From: Marinicella sediminis
GTDB taxonomy: Bacteria; Pseudomonadota; Gammaproteobacteria; Xanthomonadales; Marinicellaceae
NCBI RefSeq assembly: GCF_002000055.1
Contig: NZ_MVBD01000013.1
Location: 38,013-102,012 of the forward strand
Reading direction: 5' to 3'
Length of the DNA: 64,000 nucleotides
Positions 20,661 to 28,912 of this stretch are shown here, one piece after another. Positions within the stretch are counted from its first letter, which is position 1, and every line of letters starts with the position of its first letter. The notes beneath the pieces are model-generated. The model did not search any database, was not told the DNA's origin, and worked only from the letters and a program-made list of their open reading frames with translations. The position numbers and the translations under genes were made by a program.

Positions 20661-21338
20661 ATGAATTTTGGTGGTAATTTCAAACACTTGTGTGATGCCG
20701 ATGTGTCACCGGTGATACAACTGGTCGAACACTTAACCAGCAAACACTGGTCACTGGATGTGACCCGGCAACAACGCTATGACGTTCACGAACACACTGA
20801 AACCATTAACCTGGTACATGACCCCGATTTTCGTCACATGAATCCCACCAAACATCCGGCACTGGACGTATTTGGTCCGATTATCCAGCCCATACTGAGT
20901 TACATTGCTCAGTATTATGAGCAACAAGCAGCCAATCAATCATTGATCAGTCAATACGGGCTGGGTTACTTCATCAGGGCCAACATCATTAAACTCAAAG
21001 CCGGTGGAATCATTGAAGCCCATCAGGACAAAAACTTTTCTCTGGCTCATTCCCACCGCATCCATATCCCGATCATCACCCACGAAGATGTGGATTTCAC
21101 CGTTGGTGATGAGACCGTTCATATTCCAGTTGGAGAAGTGGTGGAGATCAATAATCGGCGCATGCATTCCGTACACAACAACAGTCCAGTCGACCGGGTG
21201 CACTTGATCGTAGATTTTGTCATTCCCGGAGAACCTTGTTGTTGTGCTGACAAGACCCATCCCGGCGAACTGTGCACACCGCAGGCCTGTATGGCAACCG
21301 ACCGATTGCAGGTGCCCTGTTATTGTTTTCCCCAATGA
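20661..21338 (+). CDS. Aspartyl/asparaginyl beta-hydroxylase-type dioxygenase
   Basis: 225 residues, a 2-oxoglutarate/Fe(II) enzyme of the Asp_Arg_Hydrox family. The double-stranded beta-helix core carries the iron ligands in EAHQDKNF (H-x-D, residues about 117-119) and RMHSVHNNSP (distal His near 173), with Arg in HSHRIHIPI and the downstream RVHLIVDFVIP strand. An unusual Cys-rich tail follows the core (CCCADKTHPGELC, then CMATD, CYC). It overlaps the sulfotransferase start by 4 bp (ATGA), so the two are translationally coupled. They may act on the same substrate, a secreted peptide or small molecule; the substrate is unknown. Confidence 0.82.
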   Translation: MNFGGNFKHLCDADVSPVIQLVEHLTSKHWSLDVTRQQRYDVHEHTETINLVHDPDFRHMNPTKHPALDVFGPIIQPILSYIAQYYEQQAANQSLISQYGLGYFIRANIIKLKAGGIIEAHQDKNFSLAHSHRIHIPIITHEDVDFTVGDETVHIPVGEVVEINNRRMHSVHNNSPVDRVHLIVDFVIPGEPCCCADKTHPGELCTPQACMATDRLQVPCYCFPQ

Positions 21339-22255
21339 ATCCCCAACAAATGCTGCAGATGGCCAGCCACGCCACGGCTCACCTCAGTGATGAGCAACTG
21401 GCGGCGTGTTTCAAACACATACACATCATCGTATCTGCACCACGGTCAGGCAGTACCTTGTTGTTTGAACAGTTGTGTAAACAACAGGACATCTGGAGCA
21501 TTGGTTTTGAAACCCATGTGATTTTCAACCTGTTCCCTCACCTCAGGTTTAATAACACCAATCAGGAATCCGGTGCACTGGATCAATCCCATGCCGATGC
21601 GAAAACCATCCGGCTGATCAGATCGGCGATGTTGTTTTTACTACAAAACCATCGGGGTCAACGCTATCTGGACCCTGCTGTTGATGCTCCTGCTCAACCA
21701 CTGATGGTGGAAAAAACCCCACGCAATGCGCTGAACATTCAATTTTTGCGCCAACTGTTTCCCCAGGCGCGATTCATCTACATGCACCGTCAGCCGCAAC
21801 CTGCCATCGCCAGCCTGATTGAAGCCTGGCAGGTGGGCCTGCAAACCGGCAGGTTTGTGACCTATCCCAATTTACCAGGCTGGCATTTACCGGCCTGGTG
21901 TTTTCTGTTGCCTTCTGGCTGGCAAGATCTGATTGGCCATGAGTTGGCTGAAATAGCCTGTTTCCAGTGGATAAGAAGTAATCAAACCATTCAGCAGGAT
22001 CTCGCCAAACTGCCTGCTGACAGTCATTGTGACATCAGTTACGAGGCCTTGAGGCAATCACCGGAACAAGCGATCCTGGCTTTATTGCAGTTTATCCAAC
22101 CCGGTCTGAACCATCAGCCTGAGGTTGATATGGTGCTGTCAAGAAGCACCCTGACACCACCTGATCCAAACAAATGGCGCCGACACGAACACGCCATCAA
22201 TACTTTGCGCTCACAGTGGCAGGATGTACTTAAAGGTTATCAAAAAACTGACTGA
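21335..22255 (+). CDS. PAPS-dependent sulfotransferase family protein
   Basis: 306 residues from ATG 21335. The 5'-phosphosulfate loop SAPRSGSTLLFEQL is near residue 33 and the 3'-phosphate-binding strand FIYMHRQPQPAIASLIEAW near 147, with the Arg/His pair characteristic of the family. EKTPRNALNIQFLRQLFP lies between them, as in bacterial Sulfotransfer_3 proteins. Coupled by ATGA to the hydroxylase gene. An earlier in-frame start lies inside that gene and was rejected. The 3' end overlaps the convergent sirtuin gene by 26 bp. Acceptor substrate is not evident from sequence. Confidence 0.85.
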   Translation: MNPQQMLQMASHATAHLSDEQLAACFKHIHIIVSAPRSGSTLLFEQLCKQQDIWSIGFETHVIFNLFPHLRFNNTNQESGALDQSHADAKTIRLIRSAMLFLLQNHRGQRYLDPAVDAPAQPLMVEKTPRNALNIQFLRQLFPQARFIYMHRQPQPAIASLIEAWQVGLQTGRFVTYPNLPGWHLPAWCFLLPSGWQDLIGHELAEIACFQWIRSNQTIQQDLAKLPADSHCDISYEALRQSPEQAILALLQFIQPGLNHQPEVDMVLSRSTLTPPDPNKWRRHEHAINTLRSQWQDVLKGYQKTD

Positions 22256-22925
22256 CCACTTCACTGGCCCGGCCATGAAGTGAGGTTTGAAAGGCGTTGG
22301 CCTGATCTCCAGGTTCAAGATTCAATTCAACCGTGTGTGCACCTGCCTGATTGGCGAGCTCGACGAAACCGGCTGCCGGATAAACGGTACCCGAGGTACC
22401 AATGGAAACAAACAAATCACAACGCAACAGGGACTGCATGATCTCATCCATCAACAACGGCATTTCACCAAACCACACAATGTGCGGCCTGAGTGTGCCC
22501 GCTCGCTGACAAGACTGACACACCGATTCGACAGTGAGGTCTTCATCTGTGGCACTGACCTGATGGCATTGTATACAACGTTGTTTCAGTAACTCACCAT
22601 GCATGTGTATCAATTGCTTGCTGCCGGCACGTTCGTGAAGATCATCCACATTTTGAGTCACCAGCAAAAATGATTCAAAATCTGTCTCAATGTCAGCCAG
22701 TATTTGATGGGCTGCATTGGGGTAAACTGTTTTCAGTGCTGCCCGTCTCATGTTATAAAACCGATGCACCAAATGAGGATCCCGATCAAAAGCCTCAGGC
22801 GTGGCCACCTCTTCAATGCGGTGGTTGTCCCATAATCCATTGTTGTCGCGAAAGGTAGACAGCCCGCTTTCTGCAGATATGCCTGCTCCGGTGAGCACCA
22901 CCACGTGGTTAAATGATTGATTCAT
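22230..22925 (-). CDS. cobB: Sir2-family NAD-dependent protein deacylase
   Basis: 231 residues, a class III-like sirtuin. NAD-binding motifs GAGISAESGLSTFRD near 12-26 and TQNVDDLHERAG near 95-107, catalytic His in LIHMHGEL, a Zn site with CIQC and CQSC, and FGEMP near 150. The FYNMRRAAL segment contains the Y-x-x-R pair that marks desuccinylase/demalonylase activity in SIRT5/CobB types. The family hydrolyses NAD while removing lysine acyl groups. The gene is monocistronic and convergent with the sulfotransferase gene, sharing 26 bp at the 3' ends. Confidence 0.93.
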   Translation of the reverse strand: MNQSFNHVVVLTGAGISAESGLSTFRDNNGLWDNHRIEEVATPEAFDRDPHLVHRFYNMRRAALKTVYPNAAHQILADIETDFESFLLVTQNVDDLHERAGSKQLIHMHGELLKQRCIQCHQVSATDEDLTVESVCQSCQRAGTLRPHIVWFGEMPLLMDEIMQSLLRCDLFVSIGTSGTVYPAAGFVELANQAGAHTVELNLEPGDQANAFQTSLHGRASEVVSQFFDNL

Positions 22926-22951
22926 GGACGCATTATATCAGCCCGCAGTGG

Positions 22952-23302
22952 TCACTCATCCGGAACGTTCAACACTTGTGGGTCACAACTGATGTATGCA
23001 CCTGTGGTGGTGTCCTGGACCAACACAGAAACCATGGTCAACTGACTGTGGGTGTTTTTGTTCATCACCCTGATGGAACGTTTGCCCTGTTCCAGTAAAG
23101 CTGGTTCAAATTGCTGGTTGGCATCGGTGCTCACCAGTTGGTTAATGATGAACCGTTCATCGGTGGCATCTGAAAGCACAAAATTCATTTTGGTGTCTTT
23201 TTCAGTTACCTGGATGATGTCCGGTGAATAACTATAAAAATACGCTCCTTGTCCGGTGTTGCCACCAAATGCCACATAGGCAACGGTTAGTTGAATGTTC
23301 AT
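22952..23302 (-). CDS. Small protein resembling the DP-EP family
   Basis: 116 residues, no signal peptide. Beta-rich sequence (IQLTVAYVAFGG, MNFVLSDATDERFIINQLVS, QLTMVSVLVQDTTTGAYISCDPQVLNVPDE). The ending SCDPQVLNVPDE recalls the DP-EP family of small proteins known from marine gammaproteobacteria; this assignment is tentative. It starts 12 bp after the large STAND regulator stop and has an AAGAGG ribosome site, so it is probably the second gene of that operon. It may be a target or ligand of the regulator, which is inference. Confidence 0.6.
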   Translation of the reverse strand: MNIQLTVAYVAFGGNTGQGAYFYSYSPDIIQVTEKDTKMNFVLSDATDERFIINQLVSTDANQQFEPALLEQGKRSIRVMNKNTHSQLTMVSVLVQDTTTGAYISCDPQVLNVPDE

Positions 23303-23314
23303 ATAAGCCTCTTT

Positions 23315-26300
23315 TTAGTGAAATGTGATTAGTTGTTCTTCAATCAGGGGTTGATAGAATTCCGGGTTCCGGTATTCAGAGTCCTTCAGCAAGCGAACAA
23401 ATTCGTGATGACTGATGTCCCCCTTGCGTGCATGGCTGAGTGCCAGATAAATGGCCATCAATTGCTGACTTTGCGGGTTGTCCTCAAGCATGGCCGTAAT
23501 TTGAGCCCAGGCATGATCCAGCTGAATCCGGCTGCCCACTTGTCTGACAGTCTGCTCAACCTGGTCCAGTATTTTTAATTGATTCAGACACAGCATCACA
23601 TAAGCCAATTGTGCAGAACGTTGCGCTGCCACTGCCTGATCATTCCATAATTGCATACCCTCTTCAATGGCTTGCAATGCAGATTCAGGTTGCTCATGGT
23701 CATAAAACAGCAAGGCCTGTTCCAGTTTGAGCCGCATTTTCATTGCTGAGATTCTCGGCGACATACGTAAATTCAGTTTAAAAAATTCAATCAACTGGCT
23801 GGCTTGCTGAATGTGCTGCAAAGCCGCATCGGGATCGCCGGCATGGCGGTCTATGGTGGCATTCAATAAGTGCAGGCCAAGCAATTCTTTTTTGTGGTTA
23901 TGTTGTTCAGGCGCCAGTAAATTCAGCTGCTGACTTTTGCCAATGGCTTCAGTTGCCAATGTTTGTGCCTGATCAATGAATCCCAGATCAAAAGTCACGC
24001 TGGCCATGCGATGCAGTGCCAGGGACTCCCGGTGCAGTTTCATTTGTCTGGCTGATGCATCATCAACCAAACTGGCCGTCAAAACCCTGGAATCCTCATA
24101 GGCCTTCAGCGCCTCGCCCAGCGCCCCTTTTTTGCGCAGCACATTACCCTGCCAGGACCAGCTGTCAGCCAGATCGGCAATCAACAACTGATCATCCGGT
24201 TTGCGGCTGAGCAATGCCGTTTTTAAGGCGATGGATTGTGAAAAATAGCGTTCAGCACTGTCCAATTGATCTGACTTTTCAGCAAGACTGCCCAGGTTAT
24301 TCAATGCATAGGAATGTTCCAGAACCCATTGATCCTGATCAGGCTCGAGATCCCGCAATTGTCTGGCCAACGCCAAATAGGCTTGCCAATGGGTGTTGGC
24401 CACACTGAATTCCTGATGATTGAATGCCAGGTGTCCGAGCCAGTAATGGCTGAGCATTTTTTGATTCAATACACCAGGATGATCAATGATGGCAGACTGT
24501 CCGGCCAATGCGATACCAGCAGTAAAGAAATCAGCGGCCTGTTCGTCTTCCCGCTGATTAACACTCAATGTTCCCAGTTGGTTATAAGTGGCCATGTATT
24601 GTGCCCACTGCTTGGCAGTCAATGCGTTTTGTTGACTGGCATAGACCCCGATCACCTCCTGATTGATTCGTTGCATCAGTTCCAGGGCTCCTGCCTGCTT
24701 TAACTGTGGACTGATTTGTTCTGTCAATACGGTGCTGAGCCCCATTAACTGGGCCTGGGTTTGTTGCCATTGATGTTCAGTTTTTTGCTCCTGATACCAA
24801 AACCAAACCATCCCCAGGGCACAGGCAACACCCAGCATGATGGCAGACAGTTTACTGGCTTGATGGCGCCTGATGTGGGTTTTGGAGTGAGCGATGAACT
24901 CTTGCACAGAATCGGACTGGTCACTGGTTGGGACAGGTGGGGTTGTCACCAACCTCTGAAAATCTGGCACATTTAAACAAGCCGCCGGATGTTTCCCGGC
25001 ATTCACCCAACGAATGGCCATCAGCTTAAGTTCAACCTGTTTGATCAGTAGGTTTTGATGAGCTTCGATCCAATCGCCCAGTCTGGGCCACAGGTAAACC
25101 ATGTTTTTTTCATTGAAACTGAGTTGAATTTGCGCGCCCCGCAGATTGCTCTTCAAAATCCGCAAATCAAGCAGCCGGGTCAAAATCGACTGATCCACTT
25201 CTCTTTGTATCACCACCCAGTCAGGATACTTCAATACCGGTCGTTGGTGCTCAATCGATTCAAAACCAATCAATGCGGGAAATTGACTGGAAACCTGTGC
25301 CTGTTGTTCAGGTGTCAACTGTTTAAACACGTGTTCATGATGGGTGCCCATGATGCCCTCAATCCCACCCATGTCCTGGTAATCCTTGAATGACAATTCA
25401 CTGCTGTTGTGTCCCTCACACAACCTTTGAAACAGCACCTGCAATGTACTCAGGCTGAGGTGATAACGATTCACCAATTGACTGATCTGGTCCAGCAAGG
25501 TTGTTTGTCTGGCTGCATTGACAGCAAAAAACAGACCGGCTGCCTGAAAGGTCTTTTTTAACCACTGCATTTTCTCACTGCCGGACATCTCGGGCAGTCT
25601 GTATGGCAACAACTGTCCATCATGGCATACCCGTTCCAGTCGTTGGGTCAGTTCCTGACTGGCTTCATCACGGGCACTTAACACCAGCAGACATTTCCCT
25701 GAGCGGTACAAAGTATCAATCAACTGCATCAAGTCATCAATCCGGGATGGTGACCCATCTTCGGTACGCGGATCAAACATCCAATGTTCAATCTGATCAA
25801 TGAATACGATGAGCCGTTGTTCGCTGCCGGTCAGCTGCTCCTCATCTGCCTGAACTGTGCGTGGCTTTTCAGCGTCATCCTGAGGCAATTGCTCAGCACC
25901 AAAGACGTCTGAAAAAAAGGCTTGTTGTTGCAATGAAGAGCGCAAAGTTTCAGTGCCTGAGTGAATGGCCAAATCCCAACACAACGCCTGGGTAAAACTG
26001 ATTTTGAATGGTTTATATGGGTTGAGCAATTTCGGTATCACACCAGCCTGAATGAATGATGTTTTGCCACATCCTGAAGAGCCGCTGAGCTGGATCAATG
26101 CCCGGTCTGCCCGGTTGAGCCGGGCAATCATCTGGGTCACATCAGCCAGTGCCGTCTCACGGGCAAAAAAGATCTCTGCGTGTTTTTGCAGCATCGGCTG
26201 ATTACCCAAAAAGGGAATGCCTTCCTGCCAGAAGGGTTCTGTGTCACCATCAAAGTTGTTTTTGTGTGACACTTTGGCAATCAACATGTAACCTTTTCTG

Positions 26301-26641
26301 GGGATGGTTTTGATGTACTTTGGCTGTTCAGTTGAATCACCCAAAGCTTTGCGCAACTCAGCGATGGTTTTATGAATTGGATTATCGCTGATAGGCATGC
26401 CCAGCCAACAGGCACTGATCAATTCATCCATGCTGATGACTTGCGAAGGATGGTCAGCCAGATACAGCAAAACCTCCATCAATTTTGGCTGTAAATGCTT
26501 GATGTCCTGACTGTTTTGTAACCGGCACTGATCTGGAATGACGCACCAGTCACCCAAATAAAATGATGCTTTGTTGTGTTGATTCAATGTGGCCCCGGGG
26601 TGGTTCAGATCAATCCGTTTCAGTATGCCATGAGCAGTCAA
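23315..26641 (-). CDS. Winged-helix / STAND ATPase / TPR membrane regulator
   Basis: About 1108 residues. An OmpR/CadC-type winged helix occupies about residues 28-120 (LQPKLMEVLLYLADHPSQVI; IHKTIAELRKALGD; IKTIPRKGYMLIAKV). A STAND-type ATPase follows at about 145-560, with P-loop SGSSGCGKTSF near 187 and Walker B-like LIVFIDQIEHW near 280. One membrane helix is near 600 (AIMLGVACALGMVWFWY), then a long TPR-rich C-terminal half (LNNLGSLAEKSDQLDSAERYF). It is thus a membrane-tethered transcription factor with an NTPase switch. The only usable start is TTG at 26641, with no clear ribosome site, so the N-terminus is uncertain. The small 116-residue gene follows. The signal and targets are unknown. 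Confidence 0.85.
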   Translation of the reverse strand: MTAHGILKRIDLNHPGATLNQHNKASFYLGDWCVIPDQCRLQNSQDIKHLQPKLMEVLLYLADHPSQVISMDELISACWLGMPISDNPIHKTIAELRKALGDSTEQPKYIKTIPRKGYMLIAKVSHKNNFDGDTEPFWQEGIPFLGNQPMLQKHAEIFFARETALADVTQMIARLNRADRALIQLSGSSGCGKTSFIQAGVIPKLLNPYKPFKISFTQALCWDLAIHSGTETLRSSLQQQAFFSDVFGAEQLPQDDAEKPRTVQADEEQLTGSEQRLIVFIDQIEHWMFDPRTEDGSPSRIDDLMQLIDTLYRSGKCLLVLSARDEASQELTQRLERVCHDGQLLPYRLPEMSGSEKMQWLKKTFQAAGLFFAVNAARQTTLLDQISQLVNRYHLSLSTLQVLFQRLCEGHNSSELSFKDYQDMGGIEGIMGTHHEHVFKQLTPEQQAQVSSQFPALIGFESIEHQRPVLKYPDWVVIQREVDQSILTRLLDLRILKSNLRGAQIQLSFNEKNMVYLWPRLGDWIEAHQNLLIKQVELKLMAIRWVNAGKHPAACLNVPDFQRLVTTPPVPTSDQSDSVQEFIAHSKTHIRRHQASKLSAIMLGVACALGMVWFWYQEQKTEHQWQQTQAQLMGLSTVLTEQISPQLKQAGALELMQRINQEVIGVYASQQNALTAKQWAQYMATYNQLGTLSVNQREDEQAADFFTAGIALAGQSAIIDHPGVLNQKMLSHYWLGHLAFNHQEFSVANTHWQAYLALARQLRDLEPDQDQWVLEHSYALNNLGSLAEKSDQLDSAERYFSQSIALKTALLSRKPDDQLLIADLADSWSWQGNVLRKKGALGEALKAYEDSRVLTASLVDDASARQMKLHRESLALHRMASVTFDLGFIDQAQTLATEAIGKSQQLNLLAPEQHNHKKELLGLHLLNATIDRHAGDPDAALQHIQQASQLIEFFKLNLRMSPRISAMKMRLKLEQALLFYDHEQPESALQAIEEGMQLWNDQAVAAQRSAQLAYVMLCLNQLKILDQVEQTVRQVGSRIQLDHAWAQITAMLEDNPQSQQLMAIYLALSHARKGDISHHEFVRLLKDSEYRNPEFYQPLIEEQLITFH

Positions 26642-26686
26642 ATTTAGCCAACATTTTTGTTTTTTTGGGTATATATTTTATCAAGG

Positions 26687-26960
26687 GAATGATCTTGGGA
26701 CTTCATTCACTTTTGTTCCTGACAAAAGTGAAAGCCGACTCTATGGATGGAGGAGTTAGGGTCTCGTCTGGAACAGAGATCGAGGCCTCGGTGATCATGT
26801 CGTGTGATCAAGCGCCCGACGCTCTGATTCGCTATCGCTCACGGCTTATCGATCATTCCATTATGGCTTCTTGACTTCGTCAAACCGCCATATCTGCATG
26901 ATCTGCCTAACCAAGTCGACGGGTCGAGCTGATGATCAGCTCTCCGACGTGGAAGCGATT
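26687..26960. repeat. Dispersed repeat, copy A
   Basis: Shares a 26-base identical block (26687-26712) with 60486-60511. A hairpin follows: TTCACTTTTGT at 26706-26716 with ACAAAAGTGAA at 26722-26732, perfect over 11 bp. Further shared blocks are GATCATG, ATCAAGCGC-CGAC, GATTCGCT-ATCGCTCAC and ACCAAGTCG, in the same order as in copy B but with insertions. No gene is convincing here. The boundaries are approximate. It fills most of the 454-bp gap 26642-27095. Confidence 0.65.
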
Positions 26961-27002
26961 CAGTCCTTCATCAAACTGAAATTAAAGGGTGTGGGTGTCT
27001 GC

Positions 27003-27041
27003 CTTGCAGGTGCCTCATATGGTTTTTTGAGCACCTGCAAG
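27003..27041. repeat. Perfect 11-bp inverted repeat
   Basis: CTTGCAGGTGC (27003-27013) and GCACCTGCAAG (27031-27041) with a 17-base T-rich loop. No T-run on either side. Lies between repeat copy A and the small gene at 27096. Confidence 0.6.
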
Positions 27042-27095
27042 ACAAGTGTTTGAGTTGATTTTAAATCAGGCGAATGACCGCATGTGACACAATGA

Positions 27096-27302
27096 TCAGC
27101 CGCTGACGGGTGCCCTGGCATTGAGCGCTTTTAACTTGGCACGTTCGGTATGAATGGCACTGAGTAGCTGAGCATATTGCAAAGCGTCTTTGCTGGGCTT
27201 CATACTGGTTTTTACCAGTTCCCTTTGCAACACTTTGATGTTGGTCATCAGTTGCTTTCTTTGTTCATCATCCCCCGATGTGTGAATCTCTGCGGTGTTC
27301 AT
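27096..27302 (-). CDS. Small helical protein of unknown function
   Basis: 68 residues, charged and strongly helix-forming (DEQRKQLMTNIKVLQRELVK; AQLLSAIHTERAKLKAL), with no cysteine or membrane segment. It looks like a short coiled-coil or adaptor protein. A GAGGGA ribosome site lies about 6 bp before the ATG, which supports translation. I do not recognise a family. It is divergent from the ccm operon and downstream of the dispersed repeat. Confidence 0.5.
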   Translation of the reverse strand: MNTAEIHTSGDDEQRKQLMTNIKVLQRELVKTSMKPSKDALQYAQLLSAIHTERAKLKALNARAPVSG

Positions 27303-27512
27303 GTGTGTCCCTCAGTGTGTTTTTGCTGTTATGATCGCAGGTAATCATAAATGAAAAACAGTCCCAATAACGGCTGCCAATGGCTTCTGTGGTTGCCTTT
27401 CAGACCAACGGCATCATTTTGCTTACCAACGGTCACCCAGCCCACGCAGAGTGCGATCTTTGAGGCCACCAATGGCATTGCTTTGCTCTGGATCAAACTT
27501 TTGTTCATTAAT

Positions 27513-27547
27513 CCCCCTTCTGGTGCCCAAATGAGGGGGCTTTTCTT
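27513..27547 (+). terminator. Orphan terminator-like hairpin upstream of ccmA
   Basis: CCCCCT (27513-27518) pairs with AGGGGG (27534-27539), followed by CTTTTCTTT. No plus-strand gene ends nearby. The 305-bp gap 27303-27607 otherwise holds only spurious open frames, so this may end a small RNA or act as a ccm leader attenuator. Confidence 0.5.
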
Positions 27548-27607
27548 TACTTTTCCTGGCTGAGAAATTAAAATCAGCACACAGCAAAACAGCCCATCTT
27601 CCGACCA

Positions 27608-28249
27608 TTGACCTCAGCTTCTTTACAGATTAAAAATGCCCAGTGCCAGCGCTCCGGAGAGTTGTTGTTTGCACCGGTTTCCTTTATTCTGCAGCCCGGG
27701 CAGCTGGCCGTGATTGCCGGCGCCAATGGTTCAGGTAAAACCACCTTGCTGGAAGCCTTGGCCGGGCTGAGCCTGTTGCGCCGTGGTGAAGCCCGTTTTG
27801 CTCAATCAGCAGAGCAGCATGTCTGGTTACAAAACAGTCATTACCTGGGACATAAGCTGGGTAACAAAGCCAACCTCACTTGCCTGGAAAATTTGCAGTT
27901 TGTGGCTTCCATCAACGCCACTTCAGTGACTCAACATCAACTGGAACTTCTGCTTGAAGAGGCTGGACTGGCGGGCTATGAATACCAATTTGCCAACGAC
28001 CTTTCGGCCGGCCAGAAAAAACGCCTGGCACTCAGTCGTCTGCTGATGCTCAACAAAACCTTCTGGTTACTCGACGAACCATTCGTCAACCTGGACCATG
28101 GTGGTTGTGACTGGCTTTACGCAATGATTGAACGGCACCTAAAACAAGGTGGCGCGGTGTTGTTAACCGCTCATGACCAGAAAAAAATCCATGCCCTGGC
28201 GGATCACCACATCACATTGCAACCATCAGCTGCTGAGGTGAGCTCATGA
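27608..28249 (+). CDS. ccmA: Heme exporter ATP-binding protein CcmA
   Basis: ABC ATPase of cytochrome c maturation System I; with CcmB, C and D it releases holo-CcmE. 213 residues with Walker A GANGSGKTTLLEAL near 37-49, signature LSAGQKKRLALSRL near 135, and Walker B WLLDEPFVNLDHGG near 155. The reading frame begins with TTG at 27608 and no ATG is available near the expected start. First gene of an uninterrupted ccmABCDEFGHI operon. Its product is needed for NorC and NirS in this window. Confidence 0.95.
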   Translation: MTSASLQIKNAQCQRSGELLFAPVSFILQPGQLAVIAGANGSGKTTLLEALAGLSLLRRGEARFAQSAEQHVWLQNSHYLGHKLGNKANLTCLENLQFVASINATSVTQHQLELLLEEAGLAGYEYQFANDLSAGQKKRLALSRLLMLNKTFWLLDEPFVNLDHGGCDWLYAMIERHLKQGGAVLLTAHDQKKIHALADHHITLQPSAAEVSS

Positions 28250-28908
28250 GGTTTCAGGCATTGGTCAAACGGGATGTGCTGGTCAGCTGGCGAAAGAAAT
28301 CAAACATTTATCAGCCGCTGGTGTTTCAGTTACTGATCGTCACCATGTTTCCCCTGGGCCTTGGGGCGGGTGCTCAAACCCTGGCCAAAATTGCACCGGC
28401 TGTGGTCTGGATTCTGGCTTTACTCAGCACCCTGATCACCCTGGAAAACATTTTCAAGGATGATTTTGAAGATGGCAGTCTCGGAGTCTACGTATTGTCA
28501 GGCATGAACCTGCCTTTGGCCGTACTCAGCAAAGCATTGGCCCACTGGCTGACCACAGGGATACCAGTGATCCTGTTTGCTCCGGTAACCGGGATGCTGT
28601 TGCACTTACCTGAACAGGCCAATGGTATTCTGATGCTTTCATTATTGATCGCCACCCCCATATTCAGTCTGTTAGGAACCATTGGCTCTGCTTTGATCAT
28701 GAACATCAAAAACGGCGGTATGCTGTTGAGTGTTTTGGTGATGCCATTGTTGGCCCCAGTGCTGATTTTTGGTGCCGGTGCGGTGTTGGAAACCACCCTC
28801 GGCAATTCAGCTTATGGGCATTTAATGCTATTATCCGGTTGTGCTGTTTTGTGCCTGACACTGGCACCGCTGGCAGCGGCTGCAGCCATCAAGATTAACC
28901 TGGAATAA
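28246..28908 (+). CDS. ccmB: Heme exporter membrane protein CcmB
   Basis: 220 residues, six predicted membrane helices, N-terminal ALVKRDVLVSWRKKSNIYQPL typical of CcmB, and LENIFKDDFEDGSLGVYVLSG near 65-85. Membrane partner of CcmA in the CcmABCD complex. The start overlaps the ccmA stop (ATGA). Confidence 0.96.
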   Translation: MRFQALVKRDVLVSWRKKSNIYQPLVFQLLIVTMFPLGLGAGAQTLAKIAPAVVWILALLSTLITLENIFKDDFEDGSLGVYVLSGMNLPLAVLSKALAHWLTTGIPVILFAPVTGMLLHLPEQANGILMLSLLIATPIFSLLGTIGSALIMNIKNGGMLLSVLVMPLLAPVLIFGAGAVLETTLGNSAYGHLMLLSGCAVLCLTLAPLAAAAAIKINLE

Positions 28909-28912
28909 ATCA

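Noticed and set aside
26563..26874. 103-residue frame across the dispersed repeat
   Set aside because: No ribosome site, runs through a hairpin repeat and overlaps the STAND gene start; better read as non-coding repeat.
27483..27496. FNR-like site before ccmA
   Set aside because: One mismatch in a half-site and a terminator lies between it and ccmA; not listed as a promoter.
27513..27539. Possible tRNA 3' end (reverse of GGGCACCA)
   Set aside because: No cloverleaf can be drawn around it; treated as a hairpin.
27351..27563. 70-residue frame upstream of ccmA
   Set aside because: Passes through a terminator-like hairpin and has low-complexity, non-family sequence.
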